Source of the DNA: Variovorax sp. PBL-E5
Lineage (GTDB): Bacteria > Pseudomonadota > Gammaproteobacteria > Burkholderiales > Burkholderiaceae_C
DNA length: 64,000 bases
NCBI RefSeq assembly: GCF_901827185.1
Contig: NZ_LR594671.1
Coordinates: 4,761,001 to 4,825,000 of the forward strand
Reading direction: 5' to 3'
Shown here: positions 40,261 through 48,210 of the stretch, in pieces
Position numbering within the stretch: the stretch's first letter is position 1
Layout of the letters: the number at the start of each line of letters is the position of its first letter
The notes under the pieces: generated by a model
Seen by the model: only the letters and a program-made list of their open reading frames with translations
Told to the model about the DNA's origin: nothing
The model's database searches: none
Translations under genes and position numbers: made by a program

Positions 40261-41600
40261 GCCTCGAGACGCTGGCTCGGCTGCGCGCGGGCGAGCTGGC
40301 CGGCATCCAGCGGCTCGATCTCTCGTGCGGCCTGACCGAGTTCCCGCGCGAGGTCTTTGATCTGGCCGACACGCTGGAGGTGCTCAACCTGTCGGGCAAT
40401 GCCCTCAGCAGCCTGCCCGATGACCTGCACCGGCTGCACCGCCTGCGCGTGCTGTTCTGCTCCGACAACCAGTTCAGCGAATTGCCCGAAGCCATCGGAC
40501 GCTGCGCGCAGCTCGACATGGTCGCCTTCAAGGCCAACCGCATCCGCAGCGTGCCGGCCGCCGCGCTGCCGCCGTTGCTGCGCTGGCTGATCCTGACCGA
40601 CAACCGCATCGAGACACTGCCGCCCGCGCTCGGCCGCTGCACGCGGCTGCAAAAGCTCATGCTCGCAGGCAACCTGCTGCAGGCCTTGCCCGAGGCGTTG
40701 GCCGCGTGCCATCGGCTCGAGCTGCTGCGCATCTCGGCCAACCGCTTCGATGCCCTGCCCGCCTGGCTGCTCTCGCTGCCGCGGCTGTCGTGGCTGGCCT
40801 TCGCGGGCAACCCTTTCGACGAGACGCCCGAGGCGACCGCCATGGCCGCCCCGGCGATGCCGACCATCGACTGGCAAAGCCTGTCGTTGCAGCATCGGCT
40901 GGGTGAAGGCGCTTCGGGCGTGATCTACCGCGCCGAGTGGCAACCCCTGCAAGGCGAGGCGCAGCCGGTGGCAGTGAAGCTCTTCAAGGGCACCGTGACC
41001 AGCGACGGCTGGCCGCACAGCGAGATGGCCGCCTGCATTGCCGCCGGCGCGCATCCGAACCTGATCGCCGTCGAGGCCCGCGTGGCGAATCACCCGGAGG
41101 GCACACCGGGACTGGCGCTCGCGCTGGTCGATCCGCACTTTTCCAACCTCGCCGGCCCGCCCAGCCTGCAATCCTGCACGCGCGATGTCTATGACGGCAA
41201 CGCGGCCTGGTCCGCCAAGGCCGCGCTGCGCATGGCCTGCGGCATTGCCTCGGCCACGGCCCAGCTGCATGCGCGCGGCATCCTGCATGGCGATCTCTAT
41301 GCCCACAACATCCTGTGGGACGGCGCAGGCCATTGCCTGCTGGGCGACTTCGGCGCGGCCTCCTTCCTGCCGCGCGGCGACGACGCGCAGGCGCGGGCGC
41401 TGCAGCGCATCGAGGTGCGCGCGTTCGGCTGCCTCGTCGAGGAGCTGGCGGCGCGCTGCCGGCCGGGCGACGGCGACGAAGACGACGCAACGCGCGCGCT
41501 GCTGGCGGACCTCCAGGCGCGCTGCCTGCAGGCCGAGCCTGCGGCGCGTCCGGCTTTCGCCGAGATCGTGTCGGCCCTGAACGCCGACGCGGGCCGCTGA
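40257..41600 (+). CDS. Leucine-rich-repeat protein kinase
   Basis: 447 residues. Residues ~18-185 are seven or so leucine-rich repeats (LEVLNLSGNALSSLP, LRWLILTDNRIETLP). Residues ~209-443 are an Hanks-type kinase: glycine loop GEGASG (216-221), Lys241 in VAVK, Glu256, catalytic loop HGDLYAHN with Asp346 and Asn351, and Asp364 of GDFG. The usual HRD arginine is glycine, so the kinase may not need activation-loop phosphorylation. No signal peptide or membrane span is seen. The ATG overlaps the metallohydrolase stop (ATGA). The target is unknown; I recall similar proteins in other Proteobacteria. Confidence 0.9.
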   Translation: MSLETLARLRAGELAGIQRLDLSCGLTEFPREVFDLADTLEVLNLSGNALSSLPDDLHRLHRLRVLFCSDNQFSELPEAIGRCAQLDMVAFKANRIRSVPAAALPPLLRWLILTDNRIETLPPALGRCTRLQKLMLAGNLLQALPEALAACHRLELLRISANRFDALPAWLLSLPRLSWLAFAGNPFDETPEATAMAAPAMPTIDWQSLSLQHRLGEGASGVIYRAEWQPLQGEAQPVAVKLFKGTVTSDGWPHSEMAACIAAGAHPNLIAVEARVANHPEGTPGLALALVDPHFSNLAGPPSLQSCTRDVYDGNAAWSAKAALRMACGIASATAQLHARGILHGDLYAHNILWDGAGHCLLGDFGAASFLPRGDDAQARALQRIEVRAFGCLVEELAARCRPGDGDEDDATRALLADLQARCLQAEPAARPAFAEIVSALNADAGR

Positions 41601-41611
41601 GCACGCAGCCC

Positions 41612-42532
41612 ATGCGCGCGCTGCCGCTGCCCACCCGCGACGGCGTCGGCCCAAGCTGCACCGCGCTGCCGGTCGGCCCCTGGCCCACCATCGCGGAATT
41701 CCTGATCGAGCGCTTCGCGGCCATCCCGCGCGCGACATGGGAAGCCCGCATGGACGCGGGCGAAGTGGTCGACGAGCATGGCGTGCCGGTCAGCGCCGAG
41801 CGGCCCTACGAGCCGCGGCTGCGCGTCTACTACTACCGCTCGCTCGAGGCCGAGGCGCGCATTCCTTTCGACGAACTCATCCTGTCGCAGGACGCGCACC
41901 TGCTGGTGGTGGACAAGCCGCACTTCCTGCCGGTCGCGCCGGTCGGCAAGTACGTGCAGGAAAGCCTGCTGGTGCGGCTCAAGCGGACGCTGGGCCTCGA
42001 CCAGCTCGCGCCGCTGCACCGCATCGACCGCGAGACCGCCGGCATCGTGCTGTTCTCGGTCCAGCCCGCCACGCGCGGCGCCTACCACGCGCTCTTCGCG
42101 CAACGCGCGATCACCAAGCACTACGAGGCCATCGTGCCTTGGCGCGAGGGCCAGGCACTGCCCGCCGTGCACCGCAGCCGCATGGCGCCCGACGACCACT
42201 TCATGCGCATGAGGGAAGTGCCCGGCGAGCCCAATGCCGAAACGCACCTGGCGCTGCTCGAACAGCGCGGCGCCTGGGCTCGCCTGCAGCTCTCGCCGGT
42301 CACCGGGCGCAGGCACCAGCTGCGCGTGCATTGCGCGGCGCTGGGCATGCCGATCCTGAACGATGCGATCTACCCGACGCTGCGGGCCGAAGGCGGCGAG
42401 GACTTCAGCCGGCCGCTGCAGCTGCTGGCGCGGGAGCTGGCCTTTCGCGATCCGGTCAGCGGCGCCGAACGCCGCTTCGCGAGCACGCGAGCGTTGCGGC
42501 TTCCGCACGACGGCCTTCGACCAAAGTCCTAG
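41612..42532 (+). CDS. RluA-family RNA pseudouridine synthase
   Basis: 306 residues from the ATG at 41612 (MRALPLPTRDG), 11 bases after the LRR-kinase stop. Isomerises uridine to pseudouridine in rRNA or tRNA. The catalytic aspartate is Asp139 in LHRIDRETAGIVLF. Other family blocks are LLVVDKPHFLPVAPVG and SPVTGRRHQLRVHCAALGMPIL. An N-terminal ~65 residues may form a small S4-like RNA-binding extension (FLIERFAAIPRATWEARM). Which RNA position it modifies cannot be told. It may be co-transcribed with the two genes upstream. Confidence 0.9.
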   Translation: MRALPLPTRDGVGPSCTALPVGPWPTIAEFLIERFAAIPRATWEARMDAGEVVDEHGVPVSAERPYEPRLRVYYYRSLEAEARIPFDELILSQDAHLLVVDKPHFLPVAPVGKYVQESLLVRLKRTLGLDQLAPLHRIDRETAGIVLFSVQPATRGAYHALFAQRAITKHYEAIVPWREGQALPAVHRSRMAPDDHFMRMREVPGEPNAETHLALLEQRGAWARLQLSPVTGRRHQLRVHCAALGMPILNDAIYPTLRAEGGEDFSRPLQLLARELAFRDPVSGAERRFASTRALRLPHDGLRPKS

Positions 42533-42582
42533 TCGGCGCCGGCCCGGCCGCAATCTGATGAATACTCCGCCGGGAGGTGACG

Positions 42583-43230
42583 ATGAAGGTACTGATGATC
42601 GACGACCATGTGATGTTCCTGCAGGGCATGAAGAACCTGCTGAACGTGCTGGTCCCCGAACTGCGGGTGGAGACCACCAAGGACATGACGAATGCGGCGC
42701 AGCTGGTGCAGCTGGCCGAGTTCGATCTGGTGCTGCTCGACTGGCATCTGAGCGACTGCAATGGCGAGCAGTCGATCCGCCGCCTGCGCGATGCCGGCTG
42801 CATGGCGCGCATCGTCGTGCTGTCGGGAGAGACCAACGCGACCCTGATCCGCCGGTCCGTCGACCTGGGCGCGGCCGGCTTCATCCCCAAGAAGTACAGC
42901 TCGGAAATGATGGTCGCGGCCCTCCGGCACGTGCTGGCCGGCCGCATCTTCCTGCCGGTGGAGACGCTCCACGCGGGCGCGGCGGACACGGCCGGCCCTT
43001 CGGCCGCCACGGCCGGTCCCGATCCTCGGCTGTCGGGCCTGACGGCGCGCCAGATGGACGTCTACCGCGCGGCCGCGCGCGGCCTGCCCAACAAGCTGAT
43101 CGCGCGCCAGCTCGACATCGCCGAGTCCACCGTCAAGGCCCACCTGACCGCGGTCTATGCGGCGCTCGGCGTGCGCAACCGCACCGAGGCCGCCTACCAG
43201 GCATCGCGCGAGGGCGTGCGCATTGACTGA
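42583..43230 (+). CDS. LuxR/NarL-family response regulator
   Basis: 215 residues from the ATG at 42583, six bases after a GGGAGG ribosome-binding site. The receiver domain has acidic residues Asp7/Asp8 (MIDDH), phospho-acceptor Asp53 (LLDWHLSD), and the conserved lysine in FIPKKYSSEM. The C-terminal LuxR-type helix-turn-helix is LTARQMDVYRAAARGLPNKL followed by IAESTVKAHLTAVYAALGV. It is directly followed by a hybrid histidine kinase gene, so the two are a probable cognate pair. Target promoters and signal are unknown. Confidence 0.93.
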   Translation: MKVLMIDDHVMFLQGMKNLLNVLVPELRVETTKDMTNAAQLVQLAEFDLVLLDWHLSDCNGEQSIRRLRDAGCMARIVVLSGETNATLIRRSVDLGAAGFIPKKYSSEMMVAALRHVLAGRIFLPVETLHAGAADTAGPSAATAGPDPRLSGLTARQMDVYRAAARGLPNKLIARQLDIAESTVKAHLTAVYAALGVRNRTEAAYQASREGVRID

Positions 43231-43249
43231 GACCACGGGCTCCACGCCG

Positions 43250-45040
43250 ATGCCGCCGGCGGCCGGCTCGCGCGAGGCGCGCATCGAGCGGCGCATCCTC
43301 GAGCGCCGGCTGTCGCTGATCCTGCAGTACTCGCGCCGCCTGCCGCTCAACTACCTCGGCTACATCCTGGTCGCCTTCATCGCTGCGCGGCAGGGCTTGC
43401 AAGGCTGGCACTGGCTCTGGCTGGCGGCCACCGGCGCGGTGATGGCGTACCGCTGGTGGCTCGGACGCGCCGCCGAGCGCGCCGCGCCGGAAGATCAGCT
43501 CGGGTTCCTGCCGCGGCTGCTGCGCGGTTTCGACCTCAACGGCATCACGACCGCGGCCATCGTCCCCTTCGTGTTCATGGGGCCGGGGAATTTCGCGCCG
43601 CTGGCCGTGGCCGCCGTGCTGATGGCCGGCTGCACCCTCGGTGCGGCCTCGGTGGCGGGCTCGCGGCGCGCCTTCGTCGGCTTCTGCACGCTGACCTTCT
43701 GCAGCCTGGCCGGCGGCTGGGCCTGGCGCGGTGGCGCCATGGGCTATCTGTTCGCAGCCGGCATCGGGCTCGTCTACTTCATGCTGCTGGCGACGGTCAA
43801 GGACCAGGGCCGCATGCTGTACGCGCTGATGAGCGTGGTCGATGACAACGCGGTACTCCACGAAACCGTCAGGCAGGAGCGCGACCGCGCCGAAGCCGCC
43901 AGCGAAGCCAAGACGCGCTTCTTCGCGGCCGCCAGCCACGACCTGCGGCAGCCCCTGCATGCGCTGTCGATCAATGCGACGACGCTGGACATCCTGGCCC
44001 ACCGCACCCACGATCCGCTGCTGAAGGAAGTCAGCCGCGGGATCGGCAGCGCGCTGCGCCAGAGCAGCGGTCTGCTCGACGGGCTGCTGGACATCTCGCG
44101 CCTCGATGCCCACACGATCGAGGCCCGGCTGGCGCCGCACGACATCGGCGCCGTGCTGCGCGCTTCGCGCGACGAGTACACGGCGCTGGCGGCGCAGCAG
44201 GGCCTCTTCCTGAAGATCGCGGTGCCCGAGGCGCCGCTGTGGGGCCTGACCGACGGCGACCAGTTGATCCGCATCGTCGGCAACCTGGTGAACAACGCGA
44301 TCAAGTTCACGAGCATCGGCGGCGTCACCCTGTCGGCGCAGCGCGGCACGGCGGGCGACGTCGTGGTGCGGGTGAGCGACACCGGCCCGGGCATTCCGGC
44401 GCACGAGCGCGAGCGGGTGTTCGAGGAGTTCTACCAGATCGGCAATCCGTCGAGAGACCGCACCCAGGGTCTCGGCCTCGGCCTCGCGATCGTGCGCCGC
44501 ACGGCGGCGCTGCTGAACATCACGCTGAAGCTGGACGGCGCGCCGGGACACGGCACCACCTTCGAGCTGCACATCGTGCATGCCGAGCCGACGGCCGACG
44601 AGACGGAGACGAGCGGTTCCCTCGACCGCGCCTTCGACGGCACCCGCCTGGCCGTGCTGCTGGTGGACGACGAGCCCGAAGTGCTGGCGGCGATGTGCAC
44701 CTACCTGCACCAGCTCGGCTGGTCCGTGAAAGGCGTCGCGAGCGCGCGCGAGGCCGAGCGGGCGCTCGACGGCGGCTTCGCACCCGACGTGATGGTGGTC
44801 GACTTCCGGCTGCGCGACGAGACCGGCCTCGACGTGATCGAAAGACTGCGCACGCGACAGCCCGGGCTGCCCGCGGTGATCGTCACGGGCGAGACCGCGC
44901 CCTCGCGCTTTCGCGCGCTGTCGGGCGCGGCGGCGCGCATCCTGCACAAGCCGCTCGACGGCGACCGTCTCGCGCGCGCGCTGCACGAGGTGGTGCTGGG
45001 GCTCGACGACGAAGCCGAGGCCGCAGTGGCGCCAAGGTGA
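43250..45040 (+). CDS. Hybrid sensor histidine kinase with C-terminal receiver
   Basis: 596 residues if read from ATG 43250 (MPPAAGSREARIE). A TTG at 43223, with an AGGG sequence eight bases upstream and an eight-base overlap with the regulator gene, is a credible alternative. About five N-terminal membrane spans lie within residues 35-200 with no large periplasmic domain, so sensing is probably membrane-embedded. Then come HisKA with His in AAASHDLRQPLHAL, the ATPase domain (NLVNNAIKFT, QGLGLGLAIV), and a receiver (LLVDDEPEVL, phospho-acceptor in VVDFRLRDETGLD). No histidine phosphotransfer domain is present. Pairs with the upstream LuxR-type regulator. Confidence 0.92.
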   Translation: MPPAAGSREARIERRILERRLSLILQYSRRLPLNYLGYILVAFIAARQGLQGWHWLWLAATGAVMAYRWWLGRAAERAAPEDQLGFLPRLLRGFDLNGITTAAIVPFVFMGPGNFAPLAVAAVLMAGCTLGAASVAGSRRAFVGFCTLTFCSLAGGWAWRGGAMGYLFAAGIGLVYFMLLATVKDQGRMLYALMSVVDDNAVLHETVRQERDRAEAASEAKTRFFAAASHDLRQPLHALSINATTLDILAHRTHDPLLKEVSRGIGSALRQSSGLLDGLLDISRLDAHTIEARLAPHDIGAVLRASRDEYTALAAQQGLFLKIAVPEAPLWGLTDGDQLIRIVGNLVNNAIKFTSIGGVTLSAQRGTAGDVVVRVSDTGPGIPAHERERVFEEFYQIGNPSRDRTQGLGLGLAIVRRTAALLNITLKLDGAPGHGTTFELHIVHAEPTADETETSGSLDRAFDGTRLAVLLVDDEPEVLAAMCTYLHQLGWSVKGVASAREAERALDGGFAPDVMVVDFRLRDETGLDVIERLRTRQPGLPAVIVTGETAPSRFRALSGAAARILHKPLDGDRLARALHEVVLGLDDEAEAAVAPR

Positions 45041-45079
45041 CGCCGGGCGCCGTCCGCACGCACTAAGCTCGCGTCTCGC

Positions 45080-45096
45080 GCTGCCCGTCGGGCAGC
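45080..45096. repeat. Perfect short hairpin after the kinase gene
   Basis: GCTGCCCG and CGGGCAGC form an 8-base perfect inverted repeat around one base, 40 bases after the histidine-kinase stop and 41 before the dehydrogenase ATG. It could be a terminator without a T-tract or a regulatory hairpin for the dehydrogenase leader. Confidence 0.35.
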
Positions 45097-45136
45097 CTCA
45101 GGTCGGCCCCGCGCCGCGCATCCGGAGACACATCGC

Positions 45137-45907
45137 ATGGACACCAGCCAGCTCTTCTCGCTCAAGGGGCGCACGGCGCTCATCACCGGCGGCTCGCGCG
45201 GCATCGGCCGCATGATCGCCGAAGGCTTCCTGGCGCAGGGCGCCCGCGTCTACATCTCGGCACGCAAGGCGGCGGCCTGCGATCAGACCGCGAAGGAACT
45301 GTCGGCCTTCGGTCCCTGCATCTCGCTGCCGGCGGACGTGTCGACGGTCGAGGGCGCGCATGCGCTGGTCGCGGCCTATGCGAAGCACGAAAGTGCGCTC
45401 GACATCCTGGTCAACAACGCCGGCGCGGCCTGGGGCGCAGCCTACGACGACTTCCCCGAAAGCGGCTGGGACAAGGTGGTCGATCTCAATCTCAAGGCGC
45501 CTTTCTTCCTGACGCAGGCGCTGACGCCGATGCTGCGCAAGGCTGCTACCGACCATCTCGCGAAGGTGATCCATATCGCCTCGATCGACGGCATCTCGGT
45601 CAATCCGCAGGAGACCTATTCGTACGCGGCGAGCAAGGCCGGGCTGATCCAGCTCACGCGGCGCATGGCGCTGCGCCTTGCGCAGGACCGCATCGTGGTG
45701 AGCGCGATCGCGCCGGGCGCCTTCGCGTCCGACATGAACAAGGATGCGCGCGACCACGGCGAAGCGGTGAAGGCGCGCATTCCGGCGGGCCGCATCGGCG
45801 TGCCGGAGGACATGGCGGGCGCCGCGATCTACCTCGCATCGCGCGCCGGGGACTATGTGATGGGTTCGACGCTGGTCGTCGATGGCGGCGTGACGCACGC
45901 CCGCTGA
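45137..45907 (+). CDS. Short-chain dehydrogenase/reductase
   Basis: 256 residues, NAD(P)-dependent, classical SDR. The cofactor loop is ALITGGSRGIGRMIAEGF, the structural motif VNNAGAAWG, and the catalytic residues are Ser in HIASIDG and the Tyr/Lys pair in YSYAASKAG. Arg43 in SARKA suggests NADPH preference. It resembles RhlG/FabG-type 3-oxoacyl reductases more than sugar dehydrogenases. It lies 96 bases after the kinase gene and converges on the metallopeptidase gene, so it is probably a separate unit. Substrate unknown. Confidence 0.9.
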   Translation: MDTSQLFSLKGRTALITGGSRGIGRMIAEGFLAQGARVYISARKAAACDQTAKELSAFGPCISLPADVSTVEGAHALVAAYAKHESALDILVNNAGAAWGAAYDDFPESGWDKVVDLNLKAPFFLTQALTPMLRKAATDHLAKVIHIASIDGISVNPQETYSYAASKAGLIQLTRRMALRLAQDRIVVSAIAPGAFASDMNKDARDHGEAVKARIPAGRIGVPEDMAGAAIYLASRAGDYVMGSTLVVDGGVTHAR

Positions 45908-45911
45908 ACCT

Positions 45912-46817
45912 TCACCACTTGGGAACCGGCTGCTCCTTGAGCTGCTGCCGCAGCGCGCCGTAGTCCGGCACCACGCTCTCGACCGTCTCCCAGAAGCGCG
46001 CGCTGTGGTCCATCACGCGCAGATGGCTGAGTTCGTGCGCGACCACGTAGTCGACCACCGACATGCGGAAATGCACCAGCCGCCAGTGCAGCCGGATCGC
46101 GCCGTCGGCGCTGGCGCTGCCCCAGCGCGTGGAGGCGTTCGACAGCGACAGCTTGTGCCACGCGACGCCCAGGCGCGGCGCGAAATGATCGAGCCGCTCG
46201 ATGAAGATGCGCCGTGCCTGGCGCATCAGCCAGGCTTGCGCGGCATCACGGATCTGCGCCGCGCTGGCGTTGTTCGCGAGCGCGAGGCGCAGCACGCGCG
46301 GCCCCTCGCCGTCGCCCGCATCGAGCACGGCCCCGACACCCTCGAAAGCATGGTGCGGATCGAGCTGCACCAGGACCGGCTGGCCGAGGAAGGGAAAGCT
46401 CACGCCGTCCTTCCACTCGATGCGCGCCGCTTCGAGCCGCGCGTGGCGCTGCTGCGTCTCGGCCAGTTTGCGCAGGATCCAGTCGGCCTTCTCGGTCACC
46501 GCGGCATCGACATCGCGCAGCGCCACCCAGCGCGGCGCGCGCACCGACAGGCCCTCGGCGCCGACGATGAAGCCGATGGTGCGGCGCTTGCCGCGCGTGA
46601 ACTCGTAGGCCACGCGCGCATGGCCCAGCATCAGCTCGCGCGTCGCCCGCGGATGCACGAAGTGCGCGGGCACCAGCGCATCGGCGAGCGGGATCGGGGG
46701 TCGCAGGTCGACGGCCGTGCGTTCTTCGACCGGCGGCGCGGACGCTCGCGGCGGCGCAGGTGGCTCGGCCTCGGGCTCGCCGAACAGGTCCAGCGTGAAC
46801 TGCAGCAGGCCGCGCAT
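45912..46817 (-). CDS. YgjP-like M48-clan metallopeptidase
   Basis: 301 residues from the ATG at 46817 (MRGLLQFTLDLFGEPE). The DUF45/WLM catalytic motif HELSHLRVMDHSARFWETV carries HExxH near residue 245 plus a downstream histidine. A proline/alanine-rich N-terminal linker of ~35 residues precedes the core. The substrate-recognition block ASTRWGSASADGAIRLHWRL is typical of the family. It is a soluble zinc protein of unknown physiological target, and the last gene of the glyQ-glyS-gmhB-plsC unit, nine bases after plsC. Confidence 0.88.
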   Translation of the reverse strand: MRGLLQFTLDLFGEPEAEPPAPPRASAPPVEERTAVDLRPPIPLADALVPAHFVHPRATRELMLGHARVAYEFTRGKRRTIGFIVGAEGLSVRAPRWVALRDVDAAVTEKADWILRKLAETQQRHARLEAARIEWKDGVSFPFLGQPVLVQLDPHHAFEGVGAVLDAGDGEGPRVLRLALANNASAAQIRDAAQAWLMRQARRIFIERLDHFAPRLGVAWHKLSLSNASTRWGSASADGAIRLHWRLVHFRMSVVDYVVAHELSHLRVMDHSARFWETVESVVPDYGALRQQLKEQPVPKW

Positions 46818-46826
46818 GGCCACGTC

Positions 46827-47591
46827 TCAGGCCGTGGTGGAGACGGCCGACGCGACCGTCGCATAGGCCTCGGGATCGAGCCGGCGCATCTCGCCTTCGA
46901 TCCAGGCTTCGACTTCGCGCATCAGTTCGTCGGGCCGCCGGCCCACGCTCGGAATGGCGGGCCCGATCGACACGTCGACTACGCCGGGATGCTTGATGAA
47001 GGCCTTGCGCGGCCAGACCCGGGCCGAAGTGACGGCGATCGGAATCACGGGCACGCCGGTCTCGCAGGCGAGCCGCGTGCCGCCCGTCTTGTAGGTGCCC
47101 TGCTGCCCGCGCGGGATGCGCGTGCCTTCCGGGAACATGATGACCCAGATGCCCTGCGCCAGCAGCTCGCGGCCTTGCGCGACGACCTTGTTGAAGGCCT
47201 TGGTGCGTTGGCTGCGGTCGATGTGGATCATGTCGAGGCGCGCCATGGCCCAGCCGAAGAACGGAACGTAGATCAATTCCTTCTTGAAGACGAAGGCCAG
47301 CGGATGCGGCATCAGCGTCGGCATCAAGAACGTCTCGTAGGTCGACTGGTGTTTGACCAGCAGCACGGCGCCGGCGAGCGCATCGGTCGGCAGGTTCTCC
47401 ATGCCGGTGACGCGGGTGCGGATGCCGAGCAACATCCGTGCGCCGCCGATCGCCCAACTCAGCCAGCGCACCGCCATCCAGTAGAGCGGGATGCCGCGCT
47501 TCCAGAGCGAGCTGACCACCATGATCAGGCCCCACGGGATCACGGTGACGAGCATCCACAGCGCGTGGACGACGGAACGGAGCCAGGCCAT
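46827..47591 (-). CDS. plsC: 1-acyl-sn-glycerol-3-phosphate acyltransferase family (PlsC-like)
   Basis: 254 residues. Inner-membrane acyltransferase making phosphatidic acid. An N-terminal membrane span (ALWMLVTVIPWGLIMVVSSL) precedes the acyltransferase motifs: HQSTYET (catalytic His with Glu in place of the more usual Asp), IWVIMFPEGTRIPRG, and VPVIPIAVTS. The start at 47591 overlaps the gmhB stop by one base (TGATG). Order with glyS and gmhB is the usual one in Burkholderiales, as I recall it. It could also act on lipid A precursors or ornithine lipids; the PlsC family is safe. Confidence 0.9.
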   Translation of the reverse strand: MAWLRSVVHALWMLVTVIPWGLIMVVSSLWKRGIPLYWMAVRWLSWAIGGARMLLGIRTRVTGMENLPTDALAGAVLLVKHQSTYETFLMPTLMPHPLAFVFKKELIYVPFFGWAMARLDMIHIDRSQRTKAFNKVVAQGRELLAQGIWVIMFPEGTRIPRGQQGTYKTGGTRLACETGVPVIPIAVTSARVWPRKAFIKHPGVVDVSIGPAIPSVGRRPDELMREVEAWIEGEMRRLDPEAYATVASAVSTTA

Positions 47592-48169
47592 CAGACCGCC
47601 ACCTTCAGCGCAGCCTGTGCCTCTTCGCGCGTCAGCAGGAATTCGACGAAGGCCGCCAGGTCCTCGTGGACGCGGGTGTTCGGCGGGTATTCGGGCGGAA
47701 GCGTCACGCCGCGGCAGGCGCTTCCCATTCCGGTCAGCAGAAGATGCGGTTCGCAGCCGACGGCGGCGCCGGCCTGCAGGTCGCGCAGGCTGTCGCCCAC
47801 GGTCGGCACGTTGCGCAGATCGACGCCATAGCGCTCGCCGATCTGGTGGAACAGGCCGGACCGGGGCTTGCGGCAATCGCAGCCTTCGTCGGGGCTGTGC
47901 GGGCAATAGAACACCGCATCGACGCGGCCACCCACGGCGGCCAGCATCTTGTGCATCTTGGCATGCATGGCATTGAGCGACGCGACATCGAACAGGCCGC
48001 GGCCGAGCCCCGACTGGTTCGATGCGATGACCACGTGCCAGCCCGCATGGTTGAGCCGCGCGACCGCCTCCAGCGCGCCCGGCAGCGGCGTCCATTCGAC
48101 CTCGCTCTTCACGAAGTCCTCGCGATGGATGTTGAGGGTGCCGTTGCGGTCGAGGATGATGAGTTTCAT
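47591..48169 (-). CDS. gmhB: D-glycero-D-manno-heptose 1,7-bisphosphate 7-phosphatase
   Basis: 192 residues. HAD phosphatase in the synthesis of ADP-heptose for lipopolysaccharide inner core. The zinc-binding loop is CPHSPDEGCDCRKP, the substrate loop is ASNQSGLGRGLFD, and motif IV is TVGDSLRDLQAG. The first motif reads ILDRNGTLNI; the family normally has DxD with the second Asp as acid/base, and here it is Asn (codon AAC at about 48150). That may reduce activity or reflect a lineage variant. Located between glyS and plsC. Confidence 0.9.
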   Translation of the reverse strand: MKLIILDRNGTLNIHREDFVKSEVEWTPLPGALEAVARLNHAGWHVVIASNQSGLGRGLFDVASLNAMHAKMHKMLAAVGGRVDAVFYCPHSPDEGCDCRKPRSGLFHQIGERYGVDLRNVPTVGDSLRDLQAGAAVGCEPHLLLTGMGSACRGVTLPPEYPPNTRVHEDLAAFVEFLLTREEAQAALKVAV

Positions 48170-48210
48170 GGTCTTTCGTCCTTGCGGGCTTGGCGGGCGA
48201 GGCGCGGCAA

